A stretch of 64,000 nt of DNA from Aldehydirespirator sp965200005 (GTDB lineage: Bacteria; Actinomycetota; Acidimicrobiia; Acidimicrobiales; Aldehydirespiratoraceae): positions 620,001 to 684,000 of the forward strand of contig OZ241331.1 of NCBI GenBank assembly GCA_965200005.1, read 5' to 3'. Positions 37,833 through 46,433 of this stretch are shown piece after piece. The first letter of the stretch is position 1. Every line of letters begins with the position of its first letter. Under the pieces are notes generated by a model, which was not told the origin of the DNA, did not search any database, and saw only the letters and a list, made by a program, of their open reading frames with translations. Both the position numbers and the translations under genes were made by a program.

Positions 37833-38975
37833 TCAACTCTCGTACGGGTCCGCATAGTTGTGGGCCATCTCACTGCGTATCCAATCCCGAGCCGCATGAT
37901 GTGTGAAGTTGATCCGGCCCCTGCCTGTGGCGCTGATCATGCCTGCCTTGATCAACCTGTGCCGGTAGACACTCGCATACTTGGTGTCGACCCGCAGACG
38001 TGCAGCGATCTCGACGATGCGCGACTCTCCATCATCTTGAGCCATGGCAATCAGGAAACGTCGATCAACGTCGGATAGACCGCGCCATGTAGGGGCAAAC
38101 ACGAGACGGCCGATGCGTTGCTTTGCCGCGGCGATGCCGGCGCTGACCTCGCTTACAGTTATCCCGCCGCGTGGATCCGCAGCAGCCTTCCAACTGTGGA
38201 ATCCCACAAGTTGCACCATGAATGCAAATCCGGAGGTCGCTGCGGCTGCGTCTCGAAGAGCCTCGGGATCAATGCTCCCTCCACTCTGCTCAATCGGTCC
38301 GACGATTGCCGCTCGGACTGCTTCGGGATTGAGCGGCCCTATGTCGTATAGCTCACACCGCTGCAGAAACGTCGCCACTTCGTCGGAGAGCAACAAGTCT
38401 TCAACCTGTGACAGTCCCGCTCCTGCAAACGCAACTGATCGCTGCTCGCGTCTTGTGACGTGTTGCAATATGGCACCAAGCTCCCGAATCTCTCCAATGT
38501 CACCGCTGTGCAACTCATCCAGAGTGATGAACAGACCACGACCTTCGCGTGCCAGCAAGTCTCCGACATCAGAGAGTACGGAGCGCAGATCCGGAGTTTC
38601 GGTCTCTGTCGATGCAAGCGCGGCGAACTCAACACCGAACCCCGCTGCCGTCACAGACTTGATCTGTTTGTCCGACCTGTGACGGTCTGCGTCTTTAAGC
38701 AAGGCACTTGCGGAGCGACCGAGCCGACGCAACATGCCTGCTGGGGCAGCGTTATCCGAGAGCGTCGGCCAATCTCGATTGCGTGCCAGGTCTTCCACAG
38801 CGTTGAGCATCACTGTCTTGCCGGCACCCCTGGTTCCGATGAACAGGCTCGTGAAAGCAGGGTGGGTGTGACCGGTTGCTAACGCGTCGTCAATGTCTTC
38901 AAGGATGTGGTCGCGGCCGGCTAGGACGGGCGGTGTCGCCCCGAACGTCGGGGCGAACGGGTTGCCAGTAGCCAA
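37833..38975 (-). CDS. AAA ATPase of the ORC/STAND-like type (second of two)
   Basis: A 380-residue relative of the ATPase at 34365, opening NPFAPTFGATPPVLAGRDHI, with Walker A GTRGAGKTVM (about 47-56) and Walker B GLFITLDELH (about 145-154). The C-terminus is a predicted winged helix (EIAARLRVDTKYASVYRHRL). The TTG start has AAGGAG upstream. Two copies of TTTAGGATCCTTTAG precede it, which suggests autoregulation. It lies 15 bases from the LLM gene, so the two may form an operon. Confidence 0.75.
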   Translation of the reverse strand: MATGNPFAPTFGATPPVLAGRDHILEDIDDALATGHTHPAFTSLFIGTRGAGKTVMLNAVEDLARNRDWPTLSDNAAPAGMLRRLGRSASALLKDADRHRSDKQIKSVTAAGFGVEFAALASTETETPDLRSVLSDVGDLLAREGRGLFITLDELHSGDIGEIRELGAILQHVTRREQRSVAFAGAGLSQVEDLLLSDEVATFLQRCELYDIGPLNPEAVRAAIVGPIEQSGGSIDPEALRDAAAATSGFAFMVQLVGFHSWKAAADPRGGITVSEVSAGIAAAKQRIGRLVFAPTWRGLSDVDRRFLIAMAQDDGESRIVEIAARLRVDTKYASVYRHRLIKAGMISATGRGRINFTHHAARDWIRSEMAHNYADPYES

Positions 38976-38981
38976 GCTGCG

Positions 38982-39039
38982 CTCCTTTAGGATCCTTTAG
39001 GGATTTTAGTTTCGTTTATCCTTTTTAGGATCCTTTAGT
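38982..39039. promoter_or_regulatory. Paired AGGATCCTTTAG repeats upstream of the second AAA ATPase
   Basis: The sequence TTTAGGATCCTTTAG occurs at 38986-39000 and again, nearly whole, at 39024-39038, each centred on a palindromic GGATCC, with a partial TTTATCCTTTTT between. The A/T-rich stretch and paired palindromes directly before the TTG start at 38975 look like an operator overlapping the promoter. Confidence 0.5.
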
Positions 39040-39074
39040 CTTGCCAGACTCCATACCCGCCGTCAAGCGCCGCT

Positions 39075-39317
39075 CTAGTCGCTGTTGAGGGCCATGTCGA
39101 AGGTGTCGCTAACACTGTCTTCGTACTGGTCGGTTGCGATGATCTCGATTGAGAGATCCTGTGTGACGGCGGGGCCACCCTTGAGGGTTAAGACGCTGCC
39201 GCTCCAGGTGCCGGTCACCTTGTTGCGTGCAAGAGTACCGAGCGGACCTGTTCGTGCCTGACCAGTGCGCTGATGCGTCGTGGTGACCGTCACCTCAAAG
39301 GTTGTCACCCCAGACAC
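39075..39317 (-). CDS. Hypothetical small protein
   Basis: An 80-codon open frame with a GTG start and no clear ribosome site. The product is Thr- and Val-rich and looks beta-stranded (GVTTFEVTVTTTHQRTGQAR, then LSIEIIATDQYEDSV). It lies directly downstream of the nitroreductase fusion gene on the same strand. No family is recognised. It could be a chance frame or the end of an exported protein gene. Confidence 0.3.
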   Translation of the reverse strand: MSGVTTFEVTVTTTHQRTGQARTGPLGTLARNKVTGTWSGSVLTLKGGPAVTQDLSIEIIATDQYEDSVSDTFDMALNSD

Positions 39318-39371
39318 TGATCGACACGAATTAGCTTGACAGCGTTGCGTCTGCCGGTTGCTCTTTTTGAG

Positions 39372-40529
39372 TCATGAAGTGGATTCCAATTGTGACTTCA
39401 CACCTTCTATAACCCGCTGCATGTTTTTGCCATGCTCGCCCATACGACGATCGATAATCCGCTGTTCAAGATCGGGCATTCGCTCAACAATCACATCGAG
39501 TCCCGACGGGCCTGGCCCCATGATTGCGCAGAACCGCAAACGTGTGCCACGACCAACCGGCTCCAACTCAAACCGCCAACGAGCACCCGGATTGGCGACC
39601 TCGTTGGTACACCAACCGAACTCCCGCCCTTCCGAATACACATCCACAACACAAGGGACCTGCCAGTCACCTCGGGCCTCGTGATGGTTACGTCCCACGA
39701 AGGTGGCACCGAGAGCAGGACCAGAATCACTAGTCCAATCAGCACCCACGAACTCATCTGAGAAGTCCGCAGGCATGTTGATGTCGGTCACCCGCGCCCA
39801 GACATCTGAAGGAGCCGCTTTGATGTCAATCTCAACCACAACCCCTGGGCCATCCGACAAACGAGGCGGCGTGCTCGGCCCGTGCTCATAGGTGCGGCCA
39901 TAGCCGTCAAAGTAGGCAATCGCACGAGCGCCTCGCCGAGGAGCCGGACGGAACTCGGTTCCAATCGTCCAGGCCACAGGGAACATGGCAATCTCCGTCA
40001 CCTCGGGTGGGATTCCCAAGAGAGCCTTGACCTCGGAGGCATTCGACAGACCAACGGTCGTCCAGGCAGTGCCAAGTCCGCGTGCCCGTAACGCCAGACA
40101 GAAGCTCCAGGCGCTCTGTATCACTGAGTCAAACAATCCCGGGCGGCCGCTGCCGTCATGACGTCCGATGATTGTCGGTATGACGATGGCCGGAACCTCG
40201 CCAAGGTGTTCGGCTAGATGCAAGGCCGAGCGCAGCACCCGCACTTGGCGAGAGTTGCCAGACGGTCGCTGGGCACGACGTTTGATCCCTGCGAATCCAG
40301 CCGCCTCCCGATACAACTCGGCCAGTCGCTCCTTGAGGTCGGGATCACGGACAATGATCCAGCGACGGCTGCCCTGGTTGCCGCCGGTAGGAGTCTGCTC
40401 CGCTAGATCGATGCAATCCAGGATGATCTCATCGTCGACTTCGCGCTCAAGGTCGAGGCGCAGCCTGACCGCTCGTGTCGTCGATAGTGCCCAATCGACA
40501 GCAGCCGTCGTCGATTCCTCAATCGTCAT
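39372..40529 (-). CDS. Nitroreductase-SRPBCC fusion protein
   Basis: A 385-residue fusion. Residues 1-215 are an FMN-type nitroreductase (AVRLRLDLEREVDDEIILDC, then EQTPTGGNQGSRRWIIV and LGTAWTTVGLSNASEVKALL). Residues 230-385 are a START/SRPBCC ligand-binding fold (VEIDIKAAPSDVWARVTDIN, then RRMGEHGKNMQRVIEGVKSQ). Nitroreductases reduce nitro groups, quinones or other acceptors, and the second domain probably holds a hydrophobic substrate. Its ATG overlaps the stop of fxsA by 4 bases, so the two genes are translated together. Confidence 0.85.
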   Translation of the reverse strand: MTIEESTTAAVDWALSTTRAVRLRLDLEREVDDEIILDCIDLAEQTPTGGNQGSRRWIIVRDPDLKERLAELYREAAGFAGIKRRAQRPSGNSRQVRVLRSALHLAEHLGEVPAIVIPTIIGRHDGSGRPGLFDSVIQSAWSFCLALRARGLGTAWTTVGLSNASEVKALLGIPPEVTEIAMFPVAWTIGTEFRPAPRRGARAIAYFDGYGRTYEHGPSTPPRLSDGPGVVVEIDIKAAPSDVWARVTDINMPADFSDEFVGADWTSDSGPALGATFVGRNHHEARGDWQVPCVVDVYSEGREFGWCTNEVANPGARWRFELEPVGRGTRLRFCAIMGPGPSGLDVIVERMPDLEQRIIDRRMGEHGKNMQRVIEGVKSQLESTS

Positions 40530-40969
40530 GAATGTTCATCCCAGTCGTCGTCACTTCGAAGCCCGTGACCTCTGGCGTTGCCGGTGCCAACCGTCCACCG
40601 GTGTGCGGTGATCCGGCTAGCGAAACGTCGGATCAACAGCGTGCGCACAATGATCCGGGTCGGCGGGAAGAGCAACGTAAGGCCCACGGCATCGGTGAGG
40701 AATCCGGGCGTAAGCATGAACGCCCCGGCAATCAGGATCAACATGCCGTCGACCAACTCGGCGCCTGGCATCTCGCCGGCGGACAGCCGCCTCCGTAGCT
40801 GGTTGAGCACGCCGATGCCCGAGCGGCGAACCATCCACGCGCCAACGACCGACACAGCGACCAGCAACAGGATCGTCTGACCCGTGCCTATGCCTCCTGC
40901 GACCTGGATGATCACGTATAGCTCGAGCAGCGGCACACAAAGCAGTGCCACGAACAGCCAGAAGAACAT
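40526..40969 (-). CDS. fxsA: FxsA-family membrane protein
   Basis: A 147-residue membrane protein with the family's opening MFFWLFVALLCVPLLELYVI and central GAELVDGMLILIAGAFMLTP, GFLTDAVGL. FxsA proteins were named for suppressing F exclusion of phage T7 when overproduced, and their normal role is not known. ATG 40969 was chosen over upstream frames because this is where family sequence starts. It overlaps the next gene by 4 bases. Confidence 0.85.
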   Translation of the reverse strand: MFFWLFVALLCVPLLELYVIIQVAGGIGTGQTILLLVAVSVVGAWMVRRSGIGVLNQLRRRLSAGEMPGAELVDGMLILIAGAFMLTPGFLTDAVGLTLLFPPTRIIVRTLLIRRFASRITAHRWTVGTGNARGHGLRSDDDWDEHS

Positions 40970-41114
40970 CGCCACAAGGTTAGAGCACCGACAGCCCGAG
41001 GGTTCCGAAACCACAGAAGCCGCCAAAACCTCAGAAACCTCAGATACAAGTGTCTGGACTCTCACAGACGCCAGAGTCCGACATCGCAAAAGTCGGACCT
41101 AGTCTGAGCGGACT

Positions 41115-42443
41115 GTGAGGCCGGAGCACCGACCACCATCCGTCGACAAGCTGGCCCGTTCTCTATCTGCTACTGGGCTACCCCACCCGTTACTGGTCGA
41201 CGCCGCACGAGCGGCGATCGCTGCCGGTGACTTCGACTCAGCGTCCCAGCATGCTGCTCGCATTCAACGTCGGCTGCTGGCCCCAGTCATCAATGCCACA
41301 GGCGTGTTGATTCACACCAATATGGGGCGAGCGCCCGTCGCCTGGAGCCAGCCGGCGACCTATAGCAACCTCGAGATCGATCTTGAGACCGGAGGGCGTG
41401 GCGACCGCCACACCCGTGCAGCAACACTGCTCGCCCGGGCATGTGGCGCAGAGTCGGCACTTGTGGTGAACAACTGTGCGGCGGCGCTACTGCTGGTGCT
41501 GGCAGCCGTTGCCACCAATCGTGACGTCGTGGTCTCGCGCAGCGAGCTTGTTGAAATCGGTGGCGGGTTCCGGGTGCCTGATGTGATGGCAACCTCGGGC
41601 GCTCGTCTCATCGAGGTCGGTACAACCAACCGCACTCGCCGGGCCGACTTTGCAGCGGCCATAGCAGAACCGTCCGCAGATGTCGCTGCTGTTGTGCAGG
41701 TTCACCAGTCCAACTTCCGCATCCTTGGCTACACCGAGGCGCCGCGCACTGCCGAACTCTCCAGTCTTGGTGTCCCTCTGATCGCCGACATCGGCTCGGG
41801 TTTGCTCGACACCCGATGTCCCTGGCTTCGTAGTGGCCCCCCGACATGGCTCGAAGGGGAGCCTGCGGCTCGCCAGACACTCCGTGACGGTGCCGCGCTA
41901 GTGACCTTCTCGGGCGACAAGCTCCTCGGCGGCCCTCAAGCAGGGATCATCGCGGGCCGCCGTGACCTAGTGAAGAAGTGCCGCCGCCACCCGCTGGCCC
42001 GCGCAGTGCGACCCGGTTCGCTTGTGCTCGCGGCGCTCCAGCAGGCAGCCCTCGCCTACCTGCGCAACGACGGTATGGCCATCGAGTTCTGGCGCATGGC
42101 AACTGCCACACCAGAACAGCTACGAACCCGACTGAGTGCCTATGACGGGCTTGCGCGTGAGGGGGCTGTGAAAGTCATCGAGACAGTCGCCACACCGGGG
42201 GGCGGCACACTGCCCGGAGCCAAGATCCCGTCAGTCGGTGTGGCAATTCAAGGCGATGTGACAGCGAAGTTGAGGGCACAACAGCGTCCGATAATCGCGC
42301 GGGTAGTGGATGATCGCACTGTCTTGGATCTACGCACCATCAACCCCAAAGATGACACGGAAGTGGCGGCCGCACTACGTCGCATTTCGGAAGTGCCCAG
42401 CCGTGCCATCAACGCGCCCGCCGGCACCACTCCCAGCTCGTGA
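41115..42443 (+). CDS. selA: L-seryl-tRNA(Sec) selenium transferase
   Basis: A 442-residue PLP enzyme that turns Ser-tRNA(Sec) into Sec-tRNA(Sec) with selenophosphate. Visible motifs are VINATGVLIHTNMGRAPV, NLEIDLETGGRGDRHTRAAT and the PLP lysine in FSGDKLLGGPQAGIIAGR (about residue 268). GTG start. selB follows 36 bases later, so the pair is an operon. selC and selD are not in the window. I see no TGA-containing selenoprotein here. Confidence 0.93.
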   Translation: MRPEHRPPSVDKLARSLSATGLPHPLLVDAARAAIAAGDFDSASQHAARIQRRLLAPVINATGVLIHTNMGRAPVAWSQPATYSNLEIDLETGGRGDRHTRAATLLARACGAESALVVNNCAAALLLVLAAVATNRDVVVSRSELVEIGGGFRVPDVMATSGARLIEVGTTNRTRRADFAAAIAEPSADVAAVVQVHQSNFRILGYTEAPRTAELSSLGVPLIADIGSGLLDTRCPWLRSGPPTWLEGEPAARQTLRDGAALVTFSGDKLLGGPQAGIIAGRRDLVKKCRRHPLARAVRPGSLVLAALQQAALAYLRNDGMAIEFWRMATATPEQLRTRLSAYDGLAREGAVKVIETVATPGGGTLPGAKIPSVGVAIQGDVTAKLRAQQRPIIARVVDDRTVLDLRTINPKDDTEVAAALRRISEVPSRAINAPAGTTPSS

Positions 42444-42479
42444 CCCTGAGCAAGTTAGCGGCCAGCTAGCGGCATATAC

Positions 42480-44210
42480 ATGCACGTCATTGCCACCGCA
42501 GGCCATGTGGATCACGGCAAGAGCACCCTCGTGCGTGCTCTCACAGGAATCGATCCCGACCGTCTCGCCGAAGAAAAAGCCCGAGGTCTCACGATTGACC
42601 TGGGATTCGCTTCGATGCCGCTGCCGTCAGGACATCGTATCGCCTTCATTGACGTACCCGGCCATGTCCGCTTCCTCAAGAACATGCTCGCAGGAGTTAG
42701 TGCCGTCGATGCCTGCGTATTTGTGGTCGACACAACTGAGGGCTGGAAGCCACAGTCTGAAGAACACCTGAGGATCCTGCAGCTACTTGGTCTAGAACAC
42801 GGTCTGGTTGCCCTCACCAAGGTAGGCGAGGCCGACGAGGAGCTCATCGAGCTTGCCCACATGGACGTGGCAGAACACACCGAGGGCACCTTTCTTGCTG
42901 ATGCCCCCGTGCTGGCTACAGATGCGATCGCTGGAATTGGCATGAACGACCTTCGCGTCGCTCTCGACGACCTCGCCGGCATCACCCCAACCGCCGAAGA
43001 TCGCAGACGACCCCGACTGTGGATCGACAGAGCCTTCGCCATTAAAGGATCGGGCACAGTCGTGACCGGCACGCTCACCGGCGGCCGACTACATGTTGAC
43101 GACTCGCCCGCAGTTCTCCCAGGTGGCCGCAACGTCAGAGTCCGGGCGCTGCAGAGCCTTCACGAGCAACTCAGCGAGGTTGGCCCCGGTAACCGTGTCG
43201 CCATCAACCTCACAGGCGCAAACCATCGTGAAGTCAGCCGTGGCGACGTGGTTGTCCATCCCGAGCAATGGCATGCCACAACTGTTCTTGATGCTGAACT
43301 CAGCGTGCTCGGGTCGCTCGATCATGCGGTCACCCGCCGAGGTGCCTATGTCGCCTACATCGGTTCGGGCGAGTATCCCGTCAAACTGCGGGTTCTAGGC
43401 GCAGATGCTGTGCGACCGGGTGCGGCCGGCCTGATTCGCCTATATCTACCGCTGCCTCTGCCGCTCGTTAGTGGCGACAGGTTCATCTTGCGCGAGTCGG
43501 GGCGTATGGAGACGGTGGGGGGCGGAGAGGTTCTAGATGTCGATCCGGTGCTGCCCGCCGCCAAGGCAAGACCCGACCGATCTGTCGACAGGGTGATCGC
43601 CGAACGAGGCCGCATCACCACTACGCGCCTAGCAAGGCTGTGCGGTGTTGATCGGGCTGCTGATGTCGGTGAATGGGTGACCGCGCCCGAGTATCTACAA
43701 GACGTGCGCAACCAGCTGATGGCAGCCGTTGACAATGCAGGCCCGCTCGGGCTTGACATCGCCGGGCTTGACGACTTTGAGCGCGCCGTCATCGAAACCC
43801 AGCCAGGCCTCATCATCAACGCTGGGCGCGCCCGTCCAGCAGGTACCCCAGATCCACTAGCCAATCACCCCTTTGTGGCGGCTGCCGCAGCAGCGCCCTT
43901 CGAGCCACCACCACCGCACGGGGTCAACCGTGAGGAGCTGCGCCTACTCGTTCAACAAGGCAAGCTCATCGAAAGCAGCGGCATCTACTTTGCTGCGCCC
44001 GCTCTTGAACAGGCAGCACAGCACGTGGCTCAACTTCTCGCTAGGAAGCCCTCGGGAGTCACCGTCGCCGAGTTGCGTGACGCCTGGCAGACGACACGCA
44101 AGTACGCCCTTGCGCTGCTAGCTCAACTTGACGGAACCGGCGTCACCCGCCGACGTGGCGATGTGCGTATCGCCGGGCCACGCTGCCCTGCGCCTAGTGT
44201 CGAGCCTTGA
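42480..44210 (+). CDS. selB: Selenocysteine-specific elongation factor
   Basis: A 576-residue GTPase that brings Sec-tRNA to UGA codons with a SECIS element. It has G1 GHVDHGKS (residues 8-15), DVPGH (about 58-62) and beta-barrel domains, and the C-terminal third holds winged-helix segments for the mRNA hairpin. The fourth GTPase motif reads LTKVGEADEE rather than a plain N-K-x-D, as in some SelB proteins. Its last 17 bases overlap the end of the convergent whiB gene. Confidence 0.93.
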   Translation: MHVIATAGHVDHGKSTLVRALTGIDPDRLAEEKARGLTIDLGFASMPLPSGHRIAFIDVPGHVRFLKNMLAGVSAVDACVFVVDTTEGWKPQSEEHLRILQLLGLEHGLVALTKVGEADEELIELAHMDVAEHTEGTFLADAPVLATDAIAGIGMNDLRVALDDLAGITPTAEDRRRPRLWIDRAFAIKGSGTVVTGTLTGGRLHVDDSPAVLPGGRNVRVRALQSLHEQLSEVGPGNRVAINLTGANHREVSRGDVVVHPEQWHATTVLDAELSVLGSLDHAVTRRGAYVAYIGSGEYPVKLRVLGADAVRPGAAGLIRLYLPLPLPLVSGDRFILRESGRMETVGGGEVLDVDPVLPAAKARPDRSVDRVIAERGRITTTRLARLCGVDRAADVGEWVTAPEYLQDVRNQLMAAVDNAGPLGLDIAGLDDFERAVIETQPGLIINAGRARPAGTPDPLANHPFVAAAAAAPFEPPPPHGVNREELRLLVQQGKLIESSGIYFAAPALEQAAQHVAQLLARKPSGVTVAELRDAWQTTRKYALALLAQLDGTGVTRRRGDVRIAGPRCPAPSVEP

Positions 44211-44472
44211 GCCGAGTCTTCCGCAGTATCTCTCGGCGTTCAATCTCGTTCTTGCCGCCCCAGATTCCATGCTGTTCACGGATCTTGAGGGCATAGTCCA
44301 GGCACGGCTGCTGCACCATGCAGGTCTCGCAGATCTCTTTTGCTCTCACTTCACGCTGCCGTTTGTCGGCGCGTTTCTCGACGTACGGGGGCGGAAAAAA
44401 GACCGCCCTTTGCGGTCCTTTGCATGCTGCCCGTACCTGCCAATCAACAGCTTCTGCTAAACCAAGCGCCAT
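44194..44472 (-). CDS. WhiB-family transcriptional regulator
   Basis: A 92-residue Wbl protein with the four cluster cysteines (RAACKG, then ICETCMVQQPC), the turn GIWGG and a basic end (NEIERREILRKTRLKARH) for DNA contact. Such proteins carry an oxygen- or NO-sensitive [4Fe-4S] cluster and bind sigma-A. ATG 44472 follows GGAGGGG. A sequence with the form of an intrinsic terminator lies inside codons 18-26. Finding a Wbl gene is a firm actinobacterial marker. Confidence 0.93.
   Translation of the reverse strand: MALGLAEAVDWQVRAACKGPQRAVFFPPPYVEKRADKRQREVRAKEICETCMVQQPCLDYALKIREQHGIWGGKNEIERREILRKTRLKARH
44395..44417 (-). terminator. Terminator-like hairpin with T6 inside the whiB coding sequence
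   Basis: On the whiB-sense strand the stem is GACCGC / GCGGTC with loop AAAGG, followed by six T. It encodes part of KGPQRAVFFPPP near the start of whiB. The form is that of a rho-independent terminator, but it lies in the coding region and may act as attenuation or be chance. Confidence 0.4.
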
Positions 44473-44541
44473 TTAAGTTCCCCTCCGCCGCGGCTTTCGT
44501 GCCTAGCACACGATTCGCCAAGTAGCAAAAGCTCACTTCAG

Positions 44542-44558
44542 AGGGCCTAAACGGCCCT
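44542..44558. terminator. Short hairpin between nfeD and whiB
   Basis: A 6-bp stem (AGGGCC / GGCCCT) with a 5-base loop lies in the gap between the end of nfeD and the start of whiB. No long T-run follows on either strand, so it is a weak candidate. Confidence 0.25.
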
Positions 44559-44616
44559 TGCAACACCGAAGGCAGAAGGCATCTTCACCGATGCGCAACA
44601 GAGGTTCGTGTTTTGG

Positions 44617-45888
44617 TTAGCCCTCGTCACCGGCGTCGCTCGCTGGTTCTACGGTGAGCACCAGTCCCTCTAGCGCGACAACACGGACGGTACCTCCCGC
44701 ATCCACCGGCGTGGCGCGATGGGTGCGCGCACGCCACGGGGCACCATCGATCTCCACTACCCCTTCGGGATCGACTGCTTCACGGGCGCTGCCCTCCGCA
44801 CCGATCATCCAGTCCCTGCCGATAGTGGGTGTGCTGAAGCGTGTTCGCACCATGGCTGGCATACCCGCAACCATGCCTGCAAATGTTCCGATGATCCCCA
44901 CGAGCAGCGTGATCCAAGAGATCAGCAGACCCTCAAAGAGCATGAACGATCCTGCAACCAAGCAAACGATGGCAATCCCTGTCCAAACCCTGGGCACCCC
45001 TACTTGTATGTCCACCGCGAACCCGAAGAACGCCACCACGAGCAGCGCGATGGCCCAGGTGCGTACCGGCAACGCCGCTAACCCGTAGCACCCGAACAGC
45101 AAACACAGCGCACCGACCACGCCGATGATGCCAACACCGGCCGTGTAGAATTCGAACACTAGCAGGCCAGCACCAATCAGGAACAGCAGGTACGCAAGTG
45201 CGGGGCTTGCTGCGGTGTGCATGAACTGGTCGACCAGTGGCAGCTTGGCGAACCGAACACTGCTGACAGGCACCCGCACCGGTTCATCGCCAGAGGTGTC
45301 AATGTTGCTTTCAAACCCTGGCAACTCAAGCACAAAGAACGGCAAGGTCGGAGCTTCCCGCGACAAGCCAGCAGCAACAGCCTGCTCCCAGTCGATGTAT
45401 TGCTCGCTTATGGTGGGAAGAGCATTGACGAAAACCTCAGACAGATCGTCTTCGGGCAGCACCACCGTGCCCAGTTCTCCGAGCTTTGAGCCCGGCGCGA
45501 TACCCAGATCTGCAACCACACCTGCGAGTTGCCCTACCGCTCCCGCAGCTGTTGCACCTGAGGGGCCGATCCACATCGATACCGGGACATCAGCGCTAGC
45601 AATGCGTTGAGCGAGTTCACGTATCCGATCGTCGTCAACGAGAGCACGCTCGCTGTTGACCTGCAACACCATTCCAACCGAGCCGTGGTCTTCGGCTGCG
45701 CTGATGGAACGGTCGATGTAGTCGGCGATGATCGGATCGAGATAGCCCGACACTTCCACCACATCGACAACGCTGGGGTTATGGCCGTCCGCAGACACAT
45801 CAGCTGTGAACTGCCCGAAGATCAGCAGCATCAAACCGGCCAACAGAGCCACAAACCCGATGGCGCGCACGCGCACGCGACGTTTCAC
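44617..45888 (-). CDS. NfeD-family membrane protein
   Basis: A 423-residue long-form NfeD. After a first helix (AIGFVALLAGLMLLIFGQF) comes a ClpP-like domain (VVEVSGYLDPIIADYIDRSI, then PSGATAAGAVGQLAGV), then four or five helices (from TAASPALAYLLFLIGAGLLV) and a C-terminal OB-like fold (GAEGSAREAVDPEGVVEIDG). Such proteins are linked to membrane quality control beside SPFH proteins, none of which is here. The GTG start at 45888 was chosen because longer frames run into the STAS gene and lack family sequence. In the ClpP-like part an S-G-A triplet is present, so the serine could be active. Confidence 0.85.
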   Translation of the reverse strand: MKRRVRVRAIGFVALLAGLMLLIFGQFTADVSADGHNPSVVDVVEVSGYLDPIIADYIDRSISAAEDHGSVGMVLQVNSERALVDDDRIRELAQRIASADVPVSMWIGPSGATAAGAVGQLAGVVADLGIAPGSKLGELGTVVLPEDDLSEVFVNALPTISEQYIDWEQAVAAGLSREAPTLPFFVLELPGFESNIDTSGDEPVRVPVSSVRFAKLPLVDQFMHTAASPALAYLLFLIGAGLLVFEFYTAGVGIIGVVGALCLLFGCYGLAALPVRTWAIALLVVAFFGFAVDIQVGVPRVWTGIAIVCLVAGSFMLFEGLLISWITLLVGIIGTFAGMVAGMPAMVRTRFSTPTIGRDWMIGAEGSAREAVDPEGVVEIDGAPWRARTHRATPVDAGGTVRVVALEGLVLTVEPASDAGDEG

Positions 45889-45949
45889 AACGCTGCTGAG
45901 CTCATGCGTCTGACGATTGTGCCGGTGAGACGGGGGCGGCAGCGGTGCG

Positions 45950-46330
45950 CTAGGCCCGATCGAGTGCTGCAACAGCAGCTTCGAGGGTCTCCTCAACCGG
46001 GACGATGCGATCGAAGCCAGTCGTGTGAAGCAGCCGGATGAGGGTTCCGACGTTGCAGAACACGACCACGCTGCCGTCGTTCTCACGCACCCGCCTGATA
46101 CCGCCGATCAACGCCCCTAATCCCGCCGAGTCCATGAACGGCACCCGGCAAAGGTCAACGACGAGGCGTCCGGACGAGGCGTGTTGTGCTAGCGCCTCTC
46201 GGAACTGTGCCACCGTGTAGGCGTCAAGTTCACCGGCCGGGCGCAACAGGTAGTACGGCTTGGCGTCTTTGCTGTCGGCGACGCTTCTGAAGGACTCGAT
46301 CGCCAGCACCTGTCTAAGGGTAACGACCAT
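45950..46330 (-). CDS. STAS-domain anti-sigma factor antagonist
   Basis: A 126-residue STAS protein: RPAGELDAYTVAQFREAL and VVDLCRVPFMDSAGLGALIG, where the serine in D-S-A-G is the usual phosphorylation site. Antagonists of this kind bind anti-sigma kinases to free a sigma factor. ATG 46330 was chosen at the family's start. The C-terminus is only 60 bases from nfeD, and a receiver-like gene is divergent from it. Confidence 0.88.
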   Translation of the reverse strand: MVVTLRQVLAIESFRSVADSKDAKPYYLLRPAGELDAYTVAQFREALAQHASSGRLVVDLCRVPFMDSAGLGALIGGIRRVRENDGSVVVFCNVGTLIRLLHTTGFDRIVPVEETLEAAVAALDRA

Positions 46331-46433
46331 GTCGACGCTGCGGGTGACACGGTTAAGCGATCGGCCGGCCGCCGTCCTGGCGCGGCCGGGGCGACGCCTG
46401 CTTGAACACGGCTCGCTGCGGTGCATCGCTACC

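Noticed and set aside
42311..42771. Second gene overlapping selA and selB
   Set aside because: It is out of frame with both and its sequence is explained by them.
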